Shown: positions 32,687 to 43,676, counted from the first letter of the stretch. The stretch: 64,000 nucleotides of DNA from Bradyrhizobium agreste (GCF_016031625.1 NZ_JACCHP010000002.1:186001-250000); one strand, 5' to 3'. Program-made: numbers and translations. Notes: generated from the sequence alone by a model not told the origin.

Positions 32687-33109
32687 CTAGATCAGCAGCA
32701 AAAGCTTCAGCGCGAAGTAGATCCACATCGCGAGCAGCACCAGCACGCCGGCGAGCCAGATCGTGGAGCGGCGGCCGAGATCGTTGGAGGAGACGAACAC
32801 GCCGGCATGGGCAAAGCGCGTCACCACGAACACCCAAGACATCAGCACGATGAAAAGATCGGCGCGGCGCAACGGCAATGCCAGCGCGATCAGGACGTAG
32901 AACAGCACCGGCAGCTCGAACTGGTTGCGGTAGCAATTGGCGATTTGTGTGGCGCCCTTCGGCCAGTTCGGCTCGCCCAGCGCAATGTCGCGGATCTTGG
33001 TCTCGCCGGAGACCAGGGCCTTGCGGCGCGCCAGGACCATGCCGATCAGCAGCGCGAAGGTGAGAGCGACCTGCACGAAGACCGGCAGCAAGACCATTTG
33101 AACGGACAT
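32687..33109 (-). CDS. MAPEG-family membrane protein
   Basis: The 140-residue protein has four membrane helices in the MAPEG pattern, with an ALGEPNWPKGATQIANCYRNQFELPVLFY region between helices 1 and 2 (key residues NCYRNQFELP). Eukaryotic MAPEG proteins act on glutathione and eicosanoids; bacterial ones are mostly uncharacterised. The ATG at 33109 has GGAAAG upstream. It is followed by the RNA methyltransferase gene on the same strand. Confidence 0.82.
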   Translation of the reverse strand: MSVQMVLLPVFVQVALTFALLIGMVLARRKALVSGETKIRDIALGEPNWPKGATQIANCYRNQFELPVLFYVLIALALPLRRADLFIVLMSWVFVVTRFAHAGVFVSSNDLGRRSTIWLAGVLVLLAMWIYFALKLLLLI

Positions 33110-33264
33110 CGGAACTTTCCCGGAAGGCGAAATGCCGCCGACGTCATTAGCCGCGACCTTTGGCGCTGACAATGAGCGACTTGAACCGGCGTTCCCGCTT
33201 CTGCGACCAACCACCGATTGTTAAAGCGATTTCGGCCCCTTTGGGCCCGAGGCGAGACGGCGCC

Positions 33265-33879
33265 ATGAATTCCTTGTCCAGCTTGTTCAGCGAAGCCGCC
33301 GAGGGCCAGCTCGGCATCCTGATGTCGGCGCTGTCAGGGATTGCGGCCGCGCTCGCGGTCGCGCTGGCCATGACGGTCTACTTCCGCCTGAGTTATCGAA
33401 CCTGGCGCGACGTCGCCCGGCATGGCCTGGCCGCCTTGGCCGTGCTCGCTTTGTTCGCCTTTGCCGCCTACGACATGCGCAACGCGGCGCTCGCCTATCT
33501 CGGCCTCAATCCGTCCAAGCCCGCCGTCGAGTTCGAGATCCGCATGCCCCGGGAGATGCTGACGGCGGCAAGCGACAGCCAGATCGAGCTGCACACCGAC
33601 CGCAACCAGACATTAGCGCTGGTCGACGGCGTGCGCGACCTCCAGGACGGCCGGGCCGTGCTCCGCGGCGCCGTGGCGCTCAACCACCGCACGGCCGATC
33701 GCGTTCTGGTCGTGAACCTGTCCGGCAAGGGCATCTTCGAGTTCCGCCTCCGCCTGCCGGCCGAGCCGCATCGCTCCGCCCAGTTCGGCCCCTGGCACCT
33801 CGCCGACCGCATCGCCTTGCCAGTGGCAGGTAGCCTCGCCCCGCAGGACGGCTACACCATCCGCTACCGCGTGCTTTAA
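33265..33879 (+). CDS. Hypothetical membrane-anchored protein
   Basis: I do not recognise this 204-residue protein. Two hydrophobic helices (about residues 17-40 and 50-67) are followed by a soluble strand-rich domain of about 130 residues with SDSQIELHTDRNQTLALVDG and a conserved-looking GPWHLADRI segment near the end. The topology suggests a membrane anchor with a domain on one side. It is divergent from the MAPEG gene and 69 bp upstream of the phosphoesterase gene on the same strand, so the two may form an operon. Confidence 0.6.
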   Translation: MNSLSSLFSEAAEGQLGILMSALSGIAAALAVALAMTVYFRLSYRTWRDVARHGLAALAVLALFAFAAYDMRNAALAYLGLNPSKPAVEFEIRMPREMLTAASDSQIELHTDRNQTLALVDGVRDLQDGRAVLRGAVALNHRTADRVLVVNLSGKGIFEFRLRLPAEPHRSAQFGPWHLADRIALPVAGSLAPQDGYTIRYRVL

Positions 33880-33948
33880 ACTTTGTTCGCTGCGATCCAT
33901 GCCCGCCGCGTCATCGTTCCGACGCGCGGCAACGGGTAGGATGATCGC

Positions 33949-34794
33949 ATGCCCGAATTTCGTCTCACGCAGATTTCCGATACCCATCTCGGCCGGCGCT
34001 TTCCCGGCCTGATCGCCAACTTCCACCGCATCAGCGAGCACATCGACGCCGGCAGGCCCGATCTCGTCGTCAATACCGGCGACGTCTCGTTCGACGGGCC
34101 GACCAGCCGCGACGACGTCGAATTTGCGAAAGGGCTGCACGACGCCCTGCCCGTCGCCTGCCGCTATCTCCCCGGAAATCACGACATCGGCGACAATCCG
34201 ACCGCGATCGGGCCGGCGCCGAAGCCGCCGGTCAGCGAGACGCACCGCCGGCAGTTCTGCGAGATCATTGGCGAAGACCACTGGTCGTTCGAGGCCGCGG
34301 GCTGGCGCTTCATCGGCCTCAACACGCTGGTGATGAATTCGGGCCTCGCGTTCGAGGCCGAGCAGTTCGACTGGCTGTCTTGCGAGATCGCGCGCACGAA
34401 CGGCAGGCCGGTCGCGCTGTTCCTGCACAAGCCGCTGTTTCTCGACCTGCCCGACGACGCCGAGACGCCGGAGACGTCGATCCGCTACGTGCCGCAACCG
34501 GCGCGGGCGCGGCTGATCGAGATGTTCGGCCAGGTCGACCTGCGTCTCATCGCCAGCGGCCACGTGCACCAGCGCCGCGACTTCACCTTCCGCCACACCC
34601 GCCACGTCTGGGCGCCGTCTGCCGGCTTCGTCATCAACGATCAGCGGCAGGACCGGATCGCGATCAAGGAAGTCGGCCTCGTCGAATACCGCTTCCAGCC
34701 CGACAGCCTCGAGGTCCGTCACGTCAGGGCCGCGGGCCAGCGCGACGTCGATATTGAGGAACTGCTCGCTCAGATGCGCGCCGAGCACTTCTAA
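33949..34794 (+). CDS. Calcineurin-like metallophosphoesterase
   Basis: The 281-residue protein is a calcineurin-type phosphoesterase. The metal-binding motifs are all present: ISDTHLG (D-x-H), NTGDVS (G-D), LPGNHDIGDN (G-N-H-D), FLHKPLF with a histidine, and ASGHVHQRRD (G-H-x-H). Such enzymes cleave phosphomonoesters or cyclic nucleotides, with closest look to cyclic-nucleotide phosphodiesterase-like members. The substrate cannot be deduced. A short spacer links it to the preceding membrane protein. Confidence 0.88.
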   Translation: MPEFRLTQISDTHLGRRFPGLIANFHRISEHIDAGRPDLVVNTGDVSFDGPTSRDDVEFAKGLHDALPVACRYLPGNHDIGDNPTAIGPAPKPPVSETHRRQFCEIIGEDHWSFEAAGWRFIGLNTLVMNSGLAFEAEQFDWLSCEIARTNGRPVALFLHKPLFLDLPDDAETPETSIRYVPQPARARLIEMFGQVDLRLIASGHVHQRRDFTFRHTRHVWAPSAGFVINDQRQDRIAIKEVGLVEYRFQPDSLEVRHVRAAGQRDVDIEELLAQMRAEHF

Positions 34795-34993
34795 ATTCGG
34801 CTGCGTGCAGTAGGCGCACTTAATGTCCGCCTGTCGCTCAACACCGCCGCAGACCGGACACGCGTGCTCTAAATCCCGAGCCCGTAGAGCGAGGCTTGTC
34901 TTGTGCTTCTGGAGCGTCGCCTTCCGACCAACGGGAACATCGCTAGCTCAGCGCGCATTAAGGACGATCAGAATACGTCGATGGAGGCCCCCC

Positions 34994-35524
34994 ATGATTA
35001 GGAAAACGCTGATCGAAACCAGGCTGACCAATTTGGCAACGGCTTGCGCGGCCTTGGCGCTCGTCCTCGCGATGGTTCCGGCAACGGCGCAGGAGGCTGG
35101 ACGCTCGAGAGTCGGCACACTCACGTGCAACATATCGCCCGGAGTCGGCATGATCGTTGCGGGACAACGGCAGTTGAGCTGCATCTATGCATCGGCGCGA
35201 GGCAGGGCGCGCGAGGCTTACGAAGGCACAGTCAGCACGCTTGGTCTCGACATAGGCGCCACGTCCGGCGGTCAGCTCGTTTGGACCGTGTTTGCGCCAA
35301 CCACGCTTCGCCAGGCAGCCTTGGCCGGGACCTATACGGGCGCGACCGCCGGCGGCACTGTCGGGGCCGGAGTCGGTGCCAACCTCCTGGTGGGCGGCTC
35401 GGATCGCACGATCGCCTTGCAGCCGGTGTCCGTCCAGGCGCAGACAGGTGTGAACGTCGCAGCAGGCATATCGAGAATGGAATTGCGGCCGGTCGCTGCG
35501 CCTGCACGCCGCAAGGTGCAGTGA
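34994..35524 (+). CDS. DUF992 exported protein
   Basis: The 176-residue protein starts with a signal peptide (hydrophobic core near residues 15-30, cleavage near ATAQEA) and continues with GTLTCNISPGVGMIV, which, with GQRQLSCIYAS, is the typical start of DUF992 proteins; the two cysteines probably form a disulphide. The Gly-rich GTYTGATAGGTVGAGVGANLL segment (key pattern G-A-x-x-G-G) follows. Most likely periplasmic; function unknown. GGAGG lies before the ATG at 34994. Confidence 0.82.
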   Translation: MIRKTLIETRLTNLATACAALALVLAMVPATAQEAGRSRVGTLTCNISPGVGMIVAGQRQLSCIYASARGRAREAYEGTVSTLGLDIGATSGGQLVWTVFAPTTLRQAALAGTYTGATAGGTVGAGVGANLLVGGSDRTIALQPVSVQAQTGVNVAAGISRMELRPVAAPARRKVQ

Positions 35525-35613
35525 CGGCCGTCGCCGGCGAATTGAAGAAGAGCGCTTTTCAGTGTGAGCGCTCTTCTTCCGGCGCGTTCAAGCCGATGGA
35601 CAAGCTGCGAGCC

Positions 35614-36555
35614 TTAGGGATTTGCCATTGAACTGACGGCCTCCACGATGGCGGTGGGGTCAGCGTACGTAACCATATGCCCGGCATTTGGAACAAGGTG
35701 CAGATCGGACCGAGGCAGTGCTTGATGTAAATCTCGCGCCTGCTTGACTTCGATCACCTGGTCCTCTGTTCCATGGAATATGTGCACTTGGTCGCCGATG
35801 TTTGAATAATAAGCTTGGAATTGTGTTGCAGTTGGAATGAGGAGTGCACTTTCCTCCGCAGCCGCCCTCAACTGTGTGGGCCTGAGCACCAGAGACGCTG
35901 GAAATTCATTCTTGAAGGTCTGCGGGACAGAACTGGGCGCGAAGATCTTACGGAGAGCTCCTGGCAGGACGGCCCACGAAATGATGGGGGCGACAGTGTA
36001 ACTTATCAAGTCGCCCAGGACCGGTATGGCTGGACCTGACATCAACCACACGTCAAATCGGATCGTCGGGAAATAGTACCCGGACGCAAGCACAAGACCC
36101 TGGGTCGGATAATCCTTTCGCAAGGCGAGAGCGATAGCGACGAAAGCGCCCCAAGAATGGCCCAGCACAACGGGATTCCGGATTCCGAGTTGATTGAGCG
36201 CTTTCGCCAACAGAGCGGCTTGAGCTGCTGCGGTCCATATTCGGAACCGCGGCCGCTGACTGTAGCCAAAGCCTGGGCGGTCGAAGCACACCACGCGATT
36301 GCTGCGCGCAAGAAGATCGACCAGGCCGCTGATCGTGAAGTCCTGGATCATGGATCCGTTGCCGTGGAGCAGCACGACGCAAGGATCGGCCGGATCACCC
36401 CGATCGACATAGTGGAGTACTACGCCGTCGCACTCGAGGAACTTGCCGATTGGTGGATTCCTCCACTCGGCCAGTTTGGAAAAGCCGATGTTACCGACGA
36501 CGAGAAGTGCCAATAACAAGGCAGCAATGAGCAACACGGTTTCAGCGGTCGTCAT
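35614..36555 (-). CDS. Alpha/beta hydrolase with N-terminal membrane anchor
   Basis: The 313-residue protein has an N-terminal hydrophobic helix (residues 5-24) and an alpha/beta hydrolase domain. The oxyanion HGNGSM, the FDRPGFGYSQR loop, the nucleophile elbow GHSWG and the late histidine in PNAGHMVTYAD are intact, giving a Ser-Asp-His triad. The most likely activity is ester or lipid hydrolysis near the membrane. GC is clearly lower than in the flanking genes, so recent acquisition is possible. It stands alone. Confidence 0.82.
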   Translation of the reverse strand: MTTAETVLLIAALLLALLVVGNIGFSKLAEWRNPPIGKFLECDGVVLHYVDRGDPADPCVVLLHGNGSMIQDFTISGLVDLLARSNRVVCFDRPGFGYSQRPRFRIWTAAAQAALLAKALNQLGIRNPVVLGHSWGAFVAIALALRKDYPTQGLVLASGYYFPTIRFDVWLMSGPAIPVLGDLISYTVAPIISWAVLPGALRKIFAPSSVPQTFKNEFPASLVLRPTQLRAAAEESALLIPTATQFQAYYSNIGDQVHIFHGTEDQVIEVKQARDLHQALPRSDLHLVPNAGHMVTYADPTAIVEAVSSMANP

Positions 36556-36693
36556 TAGTGAGCCTTAACGATCGAAGGTAAGAACATGAGACCCGCGGTG
36601 CCAAGCAAATGAACCAATCCATCGAGTAATTGGAAGTTGAAGCGCTCGTTCCTGCGCGCGATCGCGGAGGATTGATTAAAAATCACGTGCCCC

Positions 36694-36718
36694 GGAACGG
36701 TCGAGAAATGCCCACGTT
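36694..36718 (+). promoter_or_regulatory. EcfG (general stress sigma) promoter of the phasin gene
   Basis: GGAAC (36694-36698), a 16-bp spacer and CGTT (36715-36718) match the alphaproteobacterial EcfG consensus (GGAAC-N16/17-CGTT) in every fixed base. It lies 68 bp upstream of the phasin ATG. Confidence 0.7.
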
Positions 36719-36786
36719 GGCCGCTTAGGATCGCACCTGTGACGGAGAGGATCCGACCTCACCAACAACAACGACGGAGGCAACAA

Positions 36787-37383
36787 ATGGCCAATCCACG
36801 CCCGGAGGAAAAGTCTACACAAGGCCCTGAGGACACAATGCGCCGCGCCGCCGAAAGGACTGCTGAGCAGACCAGACGGATCGGCCTCGCTACTGCTGAG
36901 GTCAGCGAGGAGGTGGCCCAAGCCAGCAGTCATCTCCTGCAACAAAATGCCGAGATGTTGCAAAACAGTTGGCGCTTCGGCGTCGAGATGGCCACTGCGA
37001 TGATGGGCCGCTCCACGGATCAGCTTGGTCGCACGTTCGGTTTGACGGGCAACGAAGCGCAGCAGGCAACGGAACGCTCGGTGCGCAACGCAGAAGCAAT
37101 CATGTACTCTACAACGGCGGTCGCCAAAGGAATGAACGGCGTCTCACGCGAGTACTTCGATTTCGTTCGACAGCAGATCGAGAGGACCATGGACCGTATG
37201 AATGAACTCTGGCGCTGCCGAACTCCGCAGGATTTGGCGGCTGTGCAGACCGATCTGATGCGCGATTCGATCAGAAGCGCCCTCGATACCAGCCGCCGGA
37301 TGGCGGACATGTCTTTGAAGGTGGCTGACGACGCAGGAAACCATATTACTCAGAGTATCGAACGCATGCGGCACGCAGCCTAA
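36787..37383 (+). CDS. Phasin-family protein
   Basis: The 198-residue protein is a helical, amphipathic phasin: long Gln/Glu/Ala-rich helices with QASSHLLQQNAEMLQNSW and RRMADMSLKVADDAGNHI. Phasins coat polyhydroxyalkanoate granules. The ATG at 36787 was chosen because GGAGG is then seven bases upstream. An EcfG-type promoter lies just upstream, pointing to induction under general stress or stationary phase. No phaC or phaR gene is adjacent. The stop codon lies within a following palindrome. Confidence 0.85.
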   Translation: MANPRPEEKSTQGPEDTMRRAAERTAEQTRRIGLATAEVSEEVAQASSHLLQQNAEMLQNSWRFGVEMATAMMGRSTDQLGRTFGLTGNEAQQATERSVRNAEAIMYSTTAVAKGMNGVSREYFDFVRQQIERTMDRMNELWRCRTPQDLAAVQTDLMRDSIRSALDTSRRMADMSLKVADDAGNHITQSIERMRHAA

Positions 37384-37482
37384 AGCGCGATGCGATTAGG
37401 ATGAATCGTCATCGCGCTTTAGGTTATTGTTTGAGCATGATCTTTTCGGAAAACCGCTACGCACTTTTCCGGATCATGCTCT
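37382..37482. repeat. Double palindrome downstream of the phasin gene
   Basis: AAAGCGCGATG pairs with CATCGCGCTTT, and GAGCATGATC pairs with GATCATGCTC farther on, with TTTTCGGAAAA between. The first stem overlaps the phasin stop codon and may act as a terminator. The second resembles the AGCATGATGCGGAAAG fragment near 14567. Confidence 0.7.
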
Positions 37483-37571
37483 AGCGCGCTGTCATAGGCC
37501 ATGGCGCACATGCGCGGCTCAACGTCAGCCGCTCACGTGCGTTCTGCTCGAGTTGCGGCCTTGCGGAAGAC

Positions 37572-37862
37572 TTAAGCCACGCTCTTGAGATCCTGCTGGA
37601 TCGCGGCCAGCAGCGATTGCAATGCTTGGCTGTTCACCGGCTTTGAAGCGGGGACAGGCGTTTGACCGGCAGTTTGCGCGGCGTTGACTGGGCGCTTCGG
37701 GAATGGCGGTGGCGCGGGCATTGCGGCCGGCGTGAATTCGCCCTCGTCCTCGGTGTGAACGAACTTGCCATGGATGACGTCATCGCGACGGCCCATGATG
37801 AACATGGTCGCCCAATAGCCGGCGGCCAGCAGGATTACGCAGAAAATACCAAGCTCTAACAT
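37572..37862 (-). CDS. Small hypothetical membrane protein
   Basis: The 96-residue protein has one N-terminal membrane helix (residues 3-22, GIFCVILLAAGYWATMFIMG) and a soluble tail rich in Pro and Ala (PAAMPAPPPFPKRP). No family can be named. The start codon opens directly on the hydrophobic helix. It stands alone between the phasin repeat and a hairpin at 37923. Confidence 0.55.
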   Translation of the reverse strand: MLELGIFCVILLAAGYWATMFIMGRRDDVIHGKFVHTEDEGEFTPAAMPAPPPFPKRPVNAAQTAGQTPVPASKPVNSQALQSLLAAIQQDLKSVA

Positions 37863-37922
37863 CGCAGCACCTAAAATATGCGCGATGATTCAATGCCTTC
37901 GTCCGGCCGTCAATGAACAGGC

Positions 37923-37957
37923 GGTCACACCTGCGGCTTTTGCGGGCAGGTGTGACC
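37923..37957. other. Perfect 12-bp hairpin downstream of the oxidoreductase gene
   Basis: GGTCACACCTGC (37923-37934) pairs with GCAGGTGTGACC (37946-37957) across an 11-nt loop. It lies 75 bp after the stop of the minus-strand oxidoreductase gene and 60 bp before the small membrane protein gene. It could be a terminator without a T-run or an operator. Confidence 0.5.
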
Positions 37958-38032
37958 ATTTGGTGACTCTTTCTTAACCATTCCCACGCGACGTGTGGCC
38001 GTGGGGCCACGTGAGTCCCATTCCCTGTCGCG

Positions 38033-39055
38033 CTAGGCCTTGTCCGGCCCGACCCGGACCAGTTGCTTGCCGAAATTGGCCCCCTTCAGCAGCCCTATGA
38101 AGGCGCCGGGGGCGCTTTCCAGGCCCTCGGTGACGAACTCCTTGTACTTGACCTTGCCGTCGCGAACCCAGCCGGACATGTCGCGCAGGAAGTCGCCATG
38201 GCGGTTGGCGAAGTCGGACACGATGAAGCCGCGGAAGGTCAGCCGCTTGGTCAGCGTCGCGCGCATCAGGCTGGCGGCCCATTTCGGCGGCTTGGCCTCG
38301 GTGTCATTGTAATGGGCGATCAGACCGCAGACCGGCACGCGCGCAAACGGGTTGAGCAGCGGGAACACCGCCTCGAACACCGCACCGCCCACATTCTCGA
38401 AATAGACGTCGATGCCATCAGGGCAGGCGTCCTTCAGCTTGGCGGCGAGATCGGGGTCGCGATGATCGACGCAGGCATCGAACCCGAGCTCCTTCACCAC
38501 GTAGTCGCACTTGTCCTTGCCGCCGGCGATGCCGACCGCACGGGCGCCCTTGATCTTGGCGATCTGCCCCACGGCCGAGCCGACCGCACCGGAAGCCCCG
38601 GCAACGACGACGGTCTCGCCCGGTTGCGGCTTGCCGATGTCGAGCAGGCCCGTATAGGCGGTCATGCCGGGCATGCCGAGCACACCAATCGAGGTCGAGA
38701 TCGGCCCGAGCTTGGGATCGACCTTGATCAGGCCCTTGCCATTCGAGATCGCGTGCGTCTGCCAGCCCGAGCGGATGCGCACGATGTCACCGACCGCAAA
38801 GTCGGGATTGTTGGAGGCCGCGACCTCGCTGACCGCCTCGCCCTCCATCACGCCGCCGACCGGCACCGGGGCGGCATACGACGGCCCCTCGCTCATGCGT
38901 CCGCGCATATAGGGATCGAGCGACAGCCAGATCGTGCGCAGCAGGACTTCGCCCTGCCCTGGTGTCGGCACGGCGAATTCCTCCAAACGGAAATCAGATA
39001 GCTTGGGTTCGCCGACGGGACGCGCGGCGAGAACGATGCGTTTGGCCTGGGCCAT
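38033..39055 (-). CDS. NADP-dependent oxidoreductase, medium-chain (leukotriene-B4/curcumin reductase-like)
   Basis: The 340-residue protein is a zinc-free medium-chain dehydrogenase. The N-terminal SLDPYMRGRMSEG and the Rossmann segment VVVAGASGAVGSAVGQIAK are typical of the YncB/CurA/LTB4 12-hydroxydehydrogenase branch, which reduces alpha,beta-unsaturated ketones and aldehydes with NADPH. The FENVGG segment near the middle also fits this branch. I chose the ATG at 39055 with GGAGG upstream. It is flanked by repeats on both sides and stands alone. Confidence 0.9.
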   Translation of the reverse strand: MAQAKRIVLAARPVGEPKLSDFRLEEFAVPTPGQGEVLLRTIWLSLDPYMRGRMSEGPSYAAPVPVGGVMEGEAVSEVAASNNPDFAVGDIVRIRSGWQTHAISNGKGLIKVDPKLGPISTSIGVLGMPGMTAYTGLLDIGKPQPGETVVVAGASGAVGSAVGQIAKIKGARAVGIAGGKDKCDYVVKELGFDACVDHRDPDLAAKLKDACPDGIDVYFENVGGAVFEAVFPLLNPFARVPVCGLIAHYNDTEAKPPKWAASLMRATLTKRLTFRGFIVSDFANRHGDFLRDMSGWVRDGKVKYKEFVTEGLESAPGAFIGLLKGANFGKQLVRVGPDKA

Positions 39056-39073
39056 GGCTTCCTCCACTTTTCT

Positions 39074-39152
39074 GTCATTGCGAGCGAAGCGAAGCAATCC
39101 AGCCGCGTCAACACCAAAAGGATGGGAGTGGGCAGTCGCGCTTGCAATGACG
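39074..39152. repeat. Intergenic repeat, 'GTCATTGCGAGCGAAGCG' family, copy 1
   Basis: GTCATTGCGAGCGAAGCGAA opens and GCAATGAC closes this element, which resembles the one at 45579-45663. Only the outer bases pair well here, so this copy is partly degenerate. Confidence 0.65.
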
Positions 39153-39184
39153 ATACGGAGAAGGCTGGCGCCTCATTCTCCGTC

Positions 39185-39270
39185 GTCATGCCCGGGCTTG
39201 ACCCGGGCATCCACGAAGCCGCGGAGCAAGACCCCAAGGCGTGGATGGCCGGGTCAAGCCCGGCCATGAC
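39185..39270. repeat. Inverted repeat, 'CCCGGGCTTGACCCGGGCATCC' family, copy 1
   Basis: GTCATGCCCGGGCTTGACC is mirrored by GGGTCAAGCCCGGCCATGAC. A second copy is at 58314-58399. Confidence 0.75.
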
Positions 39271-39289
39271 GATGGAGAGAGCGAAGCGA

Positions 39290-41243
<1,954 letters not shown>

Positions 41244-42734
41244 ATGGTCGACAAGCAACGCGTCATTCCGCTGATCGTCGCCACGGCACTGTTCATGGAG
41301 AACATGGATTCGACCGTGATCGCCACTTCGCTGCCGGCGATCGCGGCCGACATCGGCACCAGCCCGCTGACGCTGAAGCTCGCGATCACGTCCTATCTGC
41401 TGTCGCTCGCGGTTTTCATTCCGGCGAGCGGCTGGACCGCCGACCGGTTCGGCGCGCGGATGGTGTTCGCGATCGCCGTCGGCGTGTTCATGGTCGGCTC
41501 GGTCGGCTGCGCGCTCTCGACCTCGGTCACCGATTTCGTGTTCGCGCGCATCCTGCAAGGCATGGGCGGCGCCATGATGACGCCGGTCGGACGCCTCGTG
41601 CTGCTGCGCTCGGTCGACAAGAGCGCGCTGGTCAACGCGATGGCCTGGGTCACCGTCCCTGCCCTGATCGGCCCGGTGATCGGCCCGCCGCTCGGCGGCT
41701 TCATCACGACGTATGCGTCCTGGCACTGGATCTTCCTGATCAACATCCCGATCGGACTGCTCGGCATCTTCATGGCGCTGCGCTTCATCGATCCCATCAA
41801 GAGCGAGGCGCAGGAGCCGTTCGATCTCTACGGCATGGTGCTCGCCGGCATCGGGCTCGCGGGCATCGCCTTCGGTCTCTCGGTTGCCGGGCTGAATCTC
41901 CTGCCGTGGAGCACGGTCGCGGCCCTGGTCGTGGGCGGTGCGATCTCGATGACGCTGTATGTCTTGCACGCCCGCCGCACGGGTTCGCCGGTCCTGGACT
42001 TCTCGCTCCTGAAGCTGCCGACGCTGCGTGCAGCCGTGTTCGGTGGCTTCCTGTTCCGGCTCGGCATCGGCGCACTGCCATTCCTGCTGCCGCTCCTGAT
42101 GCAGATCGGCTTCGGCCTGTCGCCGTTTCAATCCGGCCTGGTCACTTTCGCCTCCTCGCTCGGGGCGATGGGCATGAAGACGCTGGCGGCGCGGATCATC
42201 CGCACGTTCGGCTTCCGCAACCTGATGACGGTGAACGCGATCGTCAGCGCGTTCTTCCTCGGCGTCTGCGCGCTGTTCACGGTGACGACGCCGCTGCTCA
42301 TCATCATGGTGATCCTGGTGGTCGGCGGCTTCTTCCGCTCGCTGGAGTTCACCGCGATCAACACCGTCGCTTATGCCGACGTCGAGACCGCGCAGATGAG
42401 CCGCGCCACCACCCTCGTCAGCGTCAACCAGCAGCTCGCGATCTCGGCCGGCGTCGCCGTCGGCGCGGCTTGCGTCGAGACGACGATGTGGTTCAGCCAT
42501 GTCAGCGAGCTCAACGCCGCCGTGTTCGCGCCGGCCTTCGTCGTGGTCGCGCTGACCTCGGCGGCGTCGAGCTGGTTCTTCTGGCAAATGCCTGCGGACG
42601 CCGGCCACGAGATCTCGGGGCGCAAGGCCGCGGAGATCGCGAGCCGCAAGGGCGCCGGCAAGGGTGCGGAGAAGGCCGCGGTCAAGGCGGCCTCCGAGGA
42701 TACGCAGGACGTGCGGGACCAGCGGCTGGGGTAG
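41244..42734 (+). CDS. MFS multidrug exporter, DHA2 (14-helix) family
   Basis: The 496-residue protein has about 14 membrane helices and the DHA2 signatures: LPAIAADIG after helix 1, GWTADRFGAR between helices 2 and 3, RILQGMGGAMMTPVGR and GPVIGPPLGGFI in helix 5. Members export drugs or toxic compounds by proton antiport. The C-terminal tail is charged. I chose the ATG at 41244, because the TTG just upstream has no support. A 51-bp fragment very similar to codons of its middle part lies at 45502. No membrane-fusion protein gene is adjacent. Confidence 0.9.
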   Translation: MVDKQRVIPLIVATALFMENMDSTVIATSLPAIAADIGTSPLTLKLAITSYLLSLAVFIPASGWTADRFGARMVFAIAVGVFMVGSVGCALSTSVTDFVFARILQGMGGAMMTPVGRLVLLRSVDKSALVNAMAWVTVPALIGPVIGPPLGGFITTYASWHWIFLINIPIGLLGIFMALRFIDPIKSEAQEPFDLYGMVLAGIGLAGIAFGLSVAGLNLLPWSTVAALVVGGAISMTLYVLHARRTGSPVLDFSLLKLPTLRAAVFGGFLFRLGIGALPFLLPLLMQIGFGLSPFQSGLVTFASSLGAMGMKTLAARIIRTFGFRNLMTVNAIVSAFFLGVCALFTVTTPLLIIMVILVVGGFFRSLEFTAINTVAYADVETAQMSRATTLVSVNQQLAISAGVAVGAACVETTMWFSHVSELNAAVFAPAFVVVALTSAASSWFFWQMPADAGHEISGRKAAEIASRKGAGKGAEKAAVKAASEDTQDVRDQRLG

Positions 42735-43129
42735 CGGAAAGCAAGATTCCGGCTCTCCCCCGGACAAAAGTCCAAAACAGCCCCATGTACAAGTAGCCGA
42801 TCATTTACATCTTTCCGAATTCGCTTCGACCCGTTTGACCCTCGTGGACCGCGCGAAAGGCGTAGTCCCTGGGGAGGTCGCCGAGCCACTTCTGCTCCCG
42901 CGCGGCGCGAGGTCGAACCAATGCCCAACGAACAGCGGGCACGTGGATCTCTCCAGCCAACGCGATCAGTCAGAGGCGCCCGATCCGATGGCGCGCGTTC
43001 ACCGAGCGTTCACCGAGATGAACGCCCGTTTATGTTCGTGACTCCTGCTCCTCGCCGGCGCGCGCTTGCAACTTTTGCTCTTGGGCAATGTTGGCACGAT
43101 GTCGAAACACCAACGAAGGAGGGACGTGC
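42735..43129. other. Spacer with the second copy of the short dispersed motif
   Basis: The 395-bp spacer contains the short motif at 42770-42799 and otherwise no gene or palindrome that I can support. It holds the upstream region of the Tyr/Gly-rich protein gene. Confidence 0.5.
42770..42799. repeat. Short dispersed intergenic motif, copy 2
   Basis: AACAGCCCCATGTACAAGTAGCCG resembles 18601-18630 (CCCCATG and AGTAGCCG are shared, key bases only). Both lie next to MFS genes. Confidence 0.5.
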
Positions 43130-43537
43130 ATGAAAAAGACCGCACTTGTCCTGGCGACCGTCGGCGCGCTCGGCGTGAGCGCGGTGGCGGCACCGACGCC
43201 GGCGGAGGCCCGCTGGCACGGCGGTTTTGGGCCGGCGCTGGCAGGCGGATTGATCGCAGGTGCCCTGATCGGCGGCCTCGCCTCATCCGCTTACGCCTAC
43301 GGTCCGGGCTACGGCTACTACGGGTATCCGGGCTATTATGACGACTACTATGCACCGGCGTACTACGGCGGTTACTATCCGTGGGGCGGCTACACCAGGA
43401 CTTACTACACCACCAGTTACGCCCCGGCTTACTACGGCTACCGCTATCGCCGTGTCGTGCGCCCGGCCTTCGCCTATTACGGCGGACCGTTCCCACGGCG
43501 GCACTTCTATTACCATCGCTGGCACCCTTACTGGTGA
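43130..43537 (+). CDS. Exported Tyr/Gly-rich protein of unknown function
   Basis: The 135-residue protein has a signal peptide (MKKTALVLATVGALGVSAVA, cleavage near PAEA) and a mature part rich in Gly and Tyr with repeated YYGY/YYAP units, for example GYYGYPGYYDDYY. The C-terminus is basic and aromatic (RRHFYYHRWHPYW). There is no known enzymatic domain; it is probably a periplasmic or surface protein. AGGAGGG precedes the ATG at 43130. The next gene, 264 bp further, is another exported low-complexity protein. Confidence 0.75.
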   Translation: MKKTALVLATVGALGVSAVAAPTPAEARWHGGFGPALAGGLIAGALIGGLASSAYAYGPGYGYYGYPGYYDDYYAPAYYGGYYPWGGYTRTYYTTSYAPAYYGYRYRRVVRPAFAYYGGPFPRRHFYYHRWHPYW

Positions 43538-43676
43538 AGCGACGCCGCAAGAAAAGGGCTGGCGCGAGGCGCTGAGCCTGCAAAATGGTTTTTTGGTCGA
43601 TGTCATTTCGCTTCGATCGAGAGAGTCCCTGCGCGCGGTAGCACCGAGACGGAACCGCGCGACACTCTCCCTGATA

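Noticed and set aside
34934..34959. EcfG-like promoter before the DUF992 gene (GGAAC-N17-CATT)
   Set aside because: The -10 part has CATT instead of CGTT, so it is a weaker match than the two accepted sites. It may still be real.
43651..43676. A second GGAAC upstream of the DUF1236 promoter
   Set aside because: No CGTT at 16 or 17 bp; the spacing leads to GATA instead.
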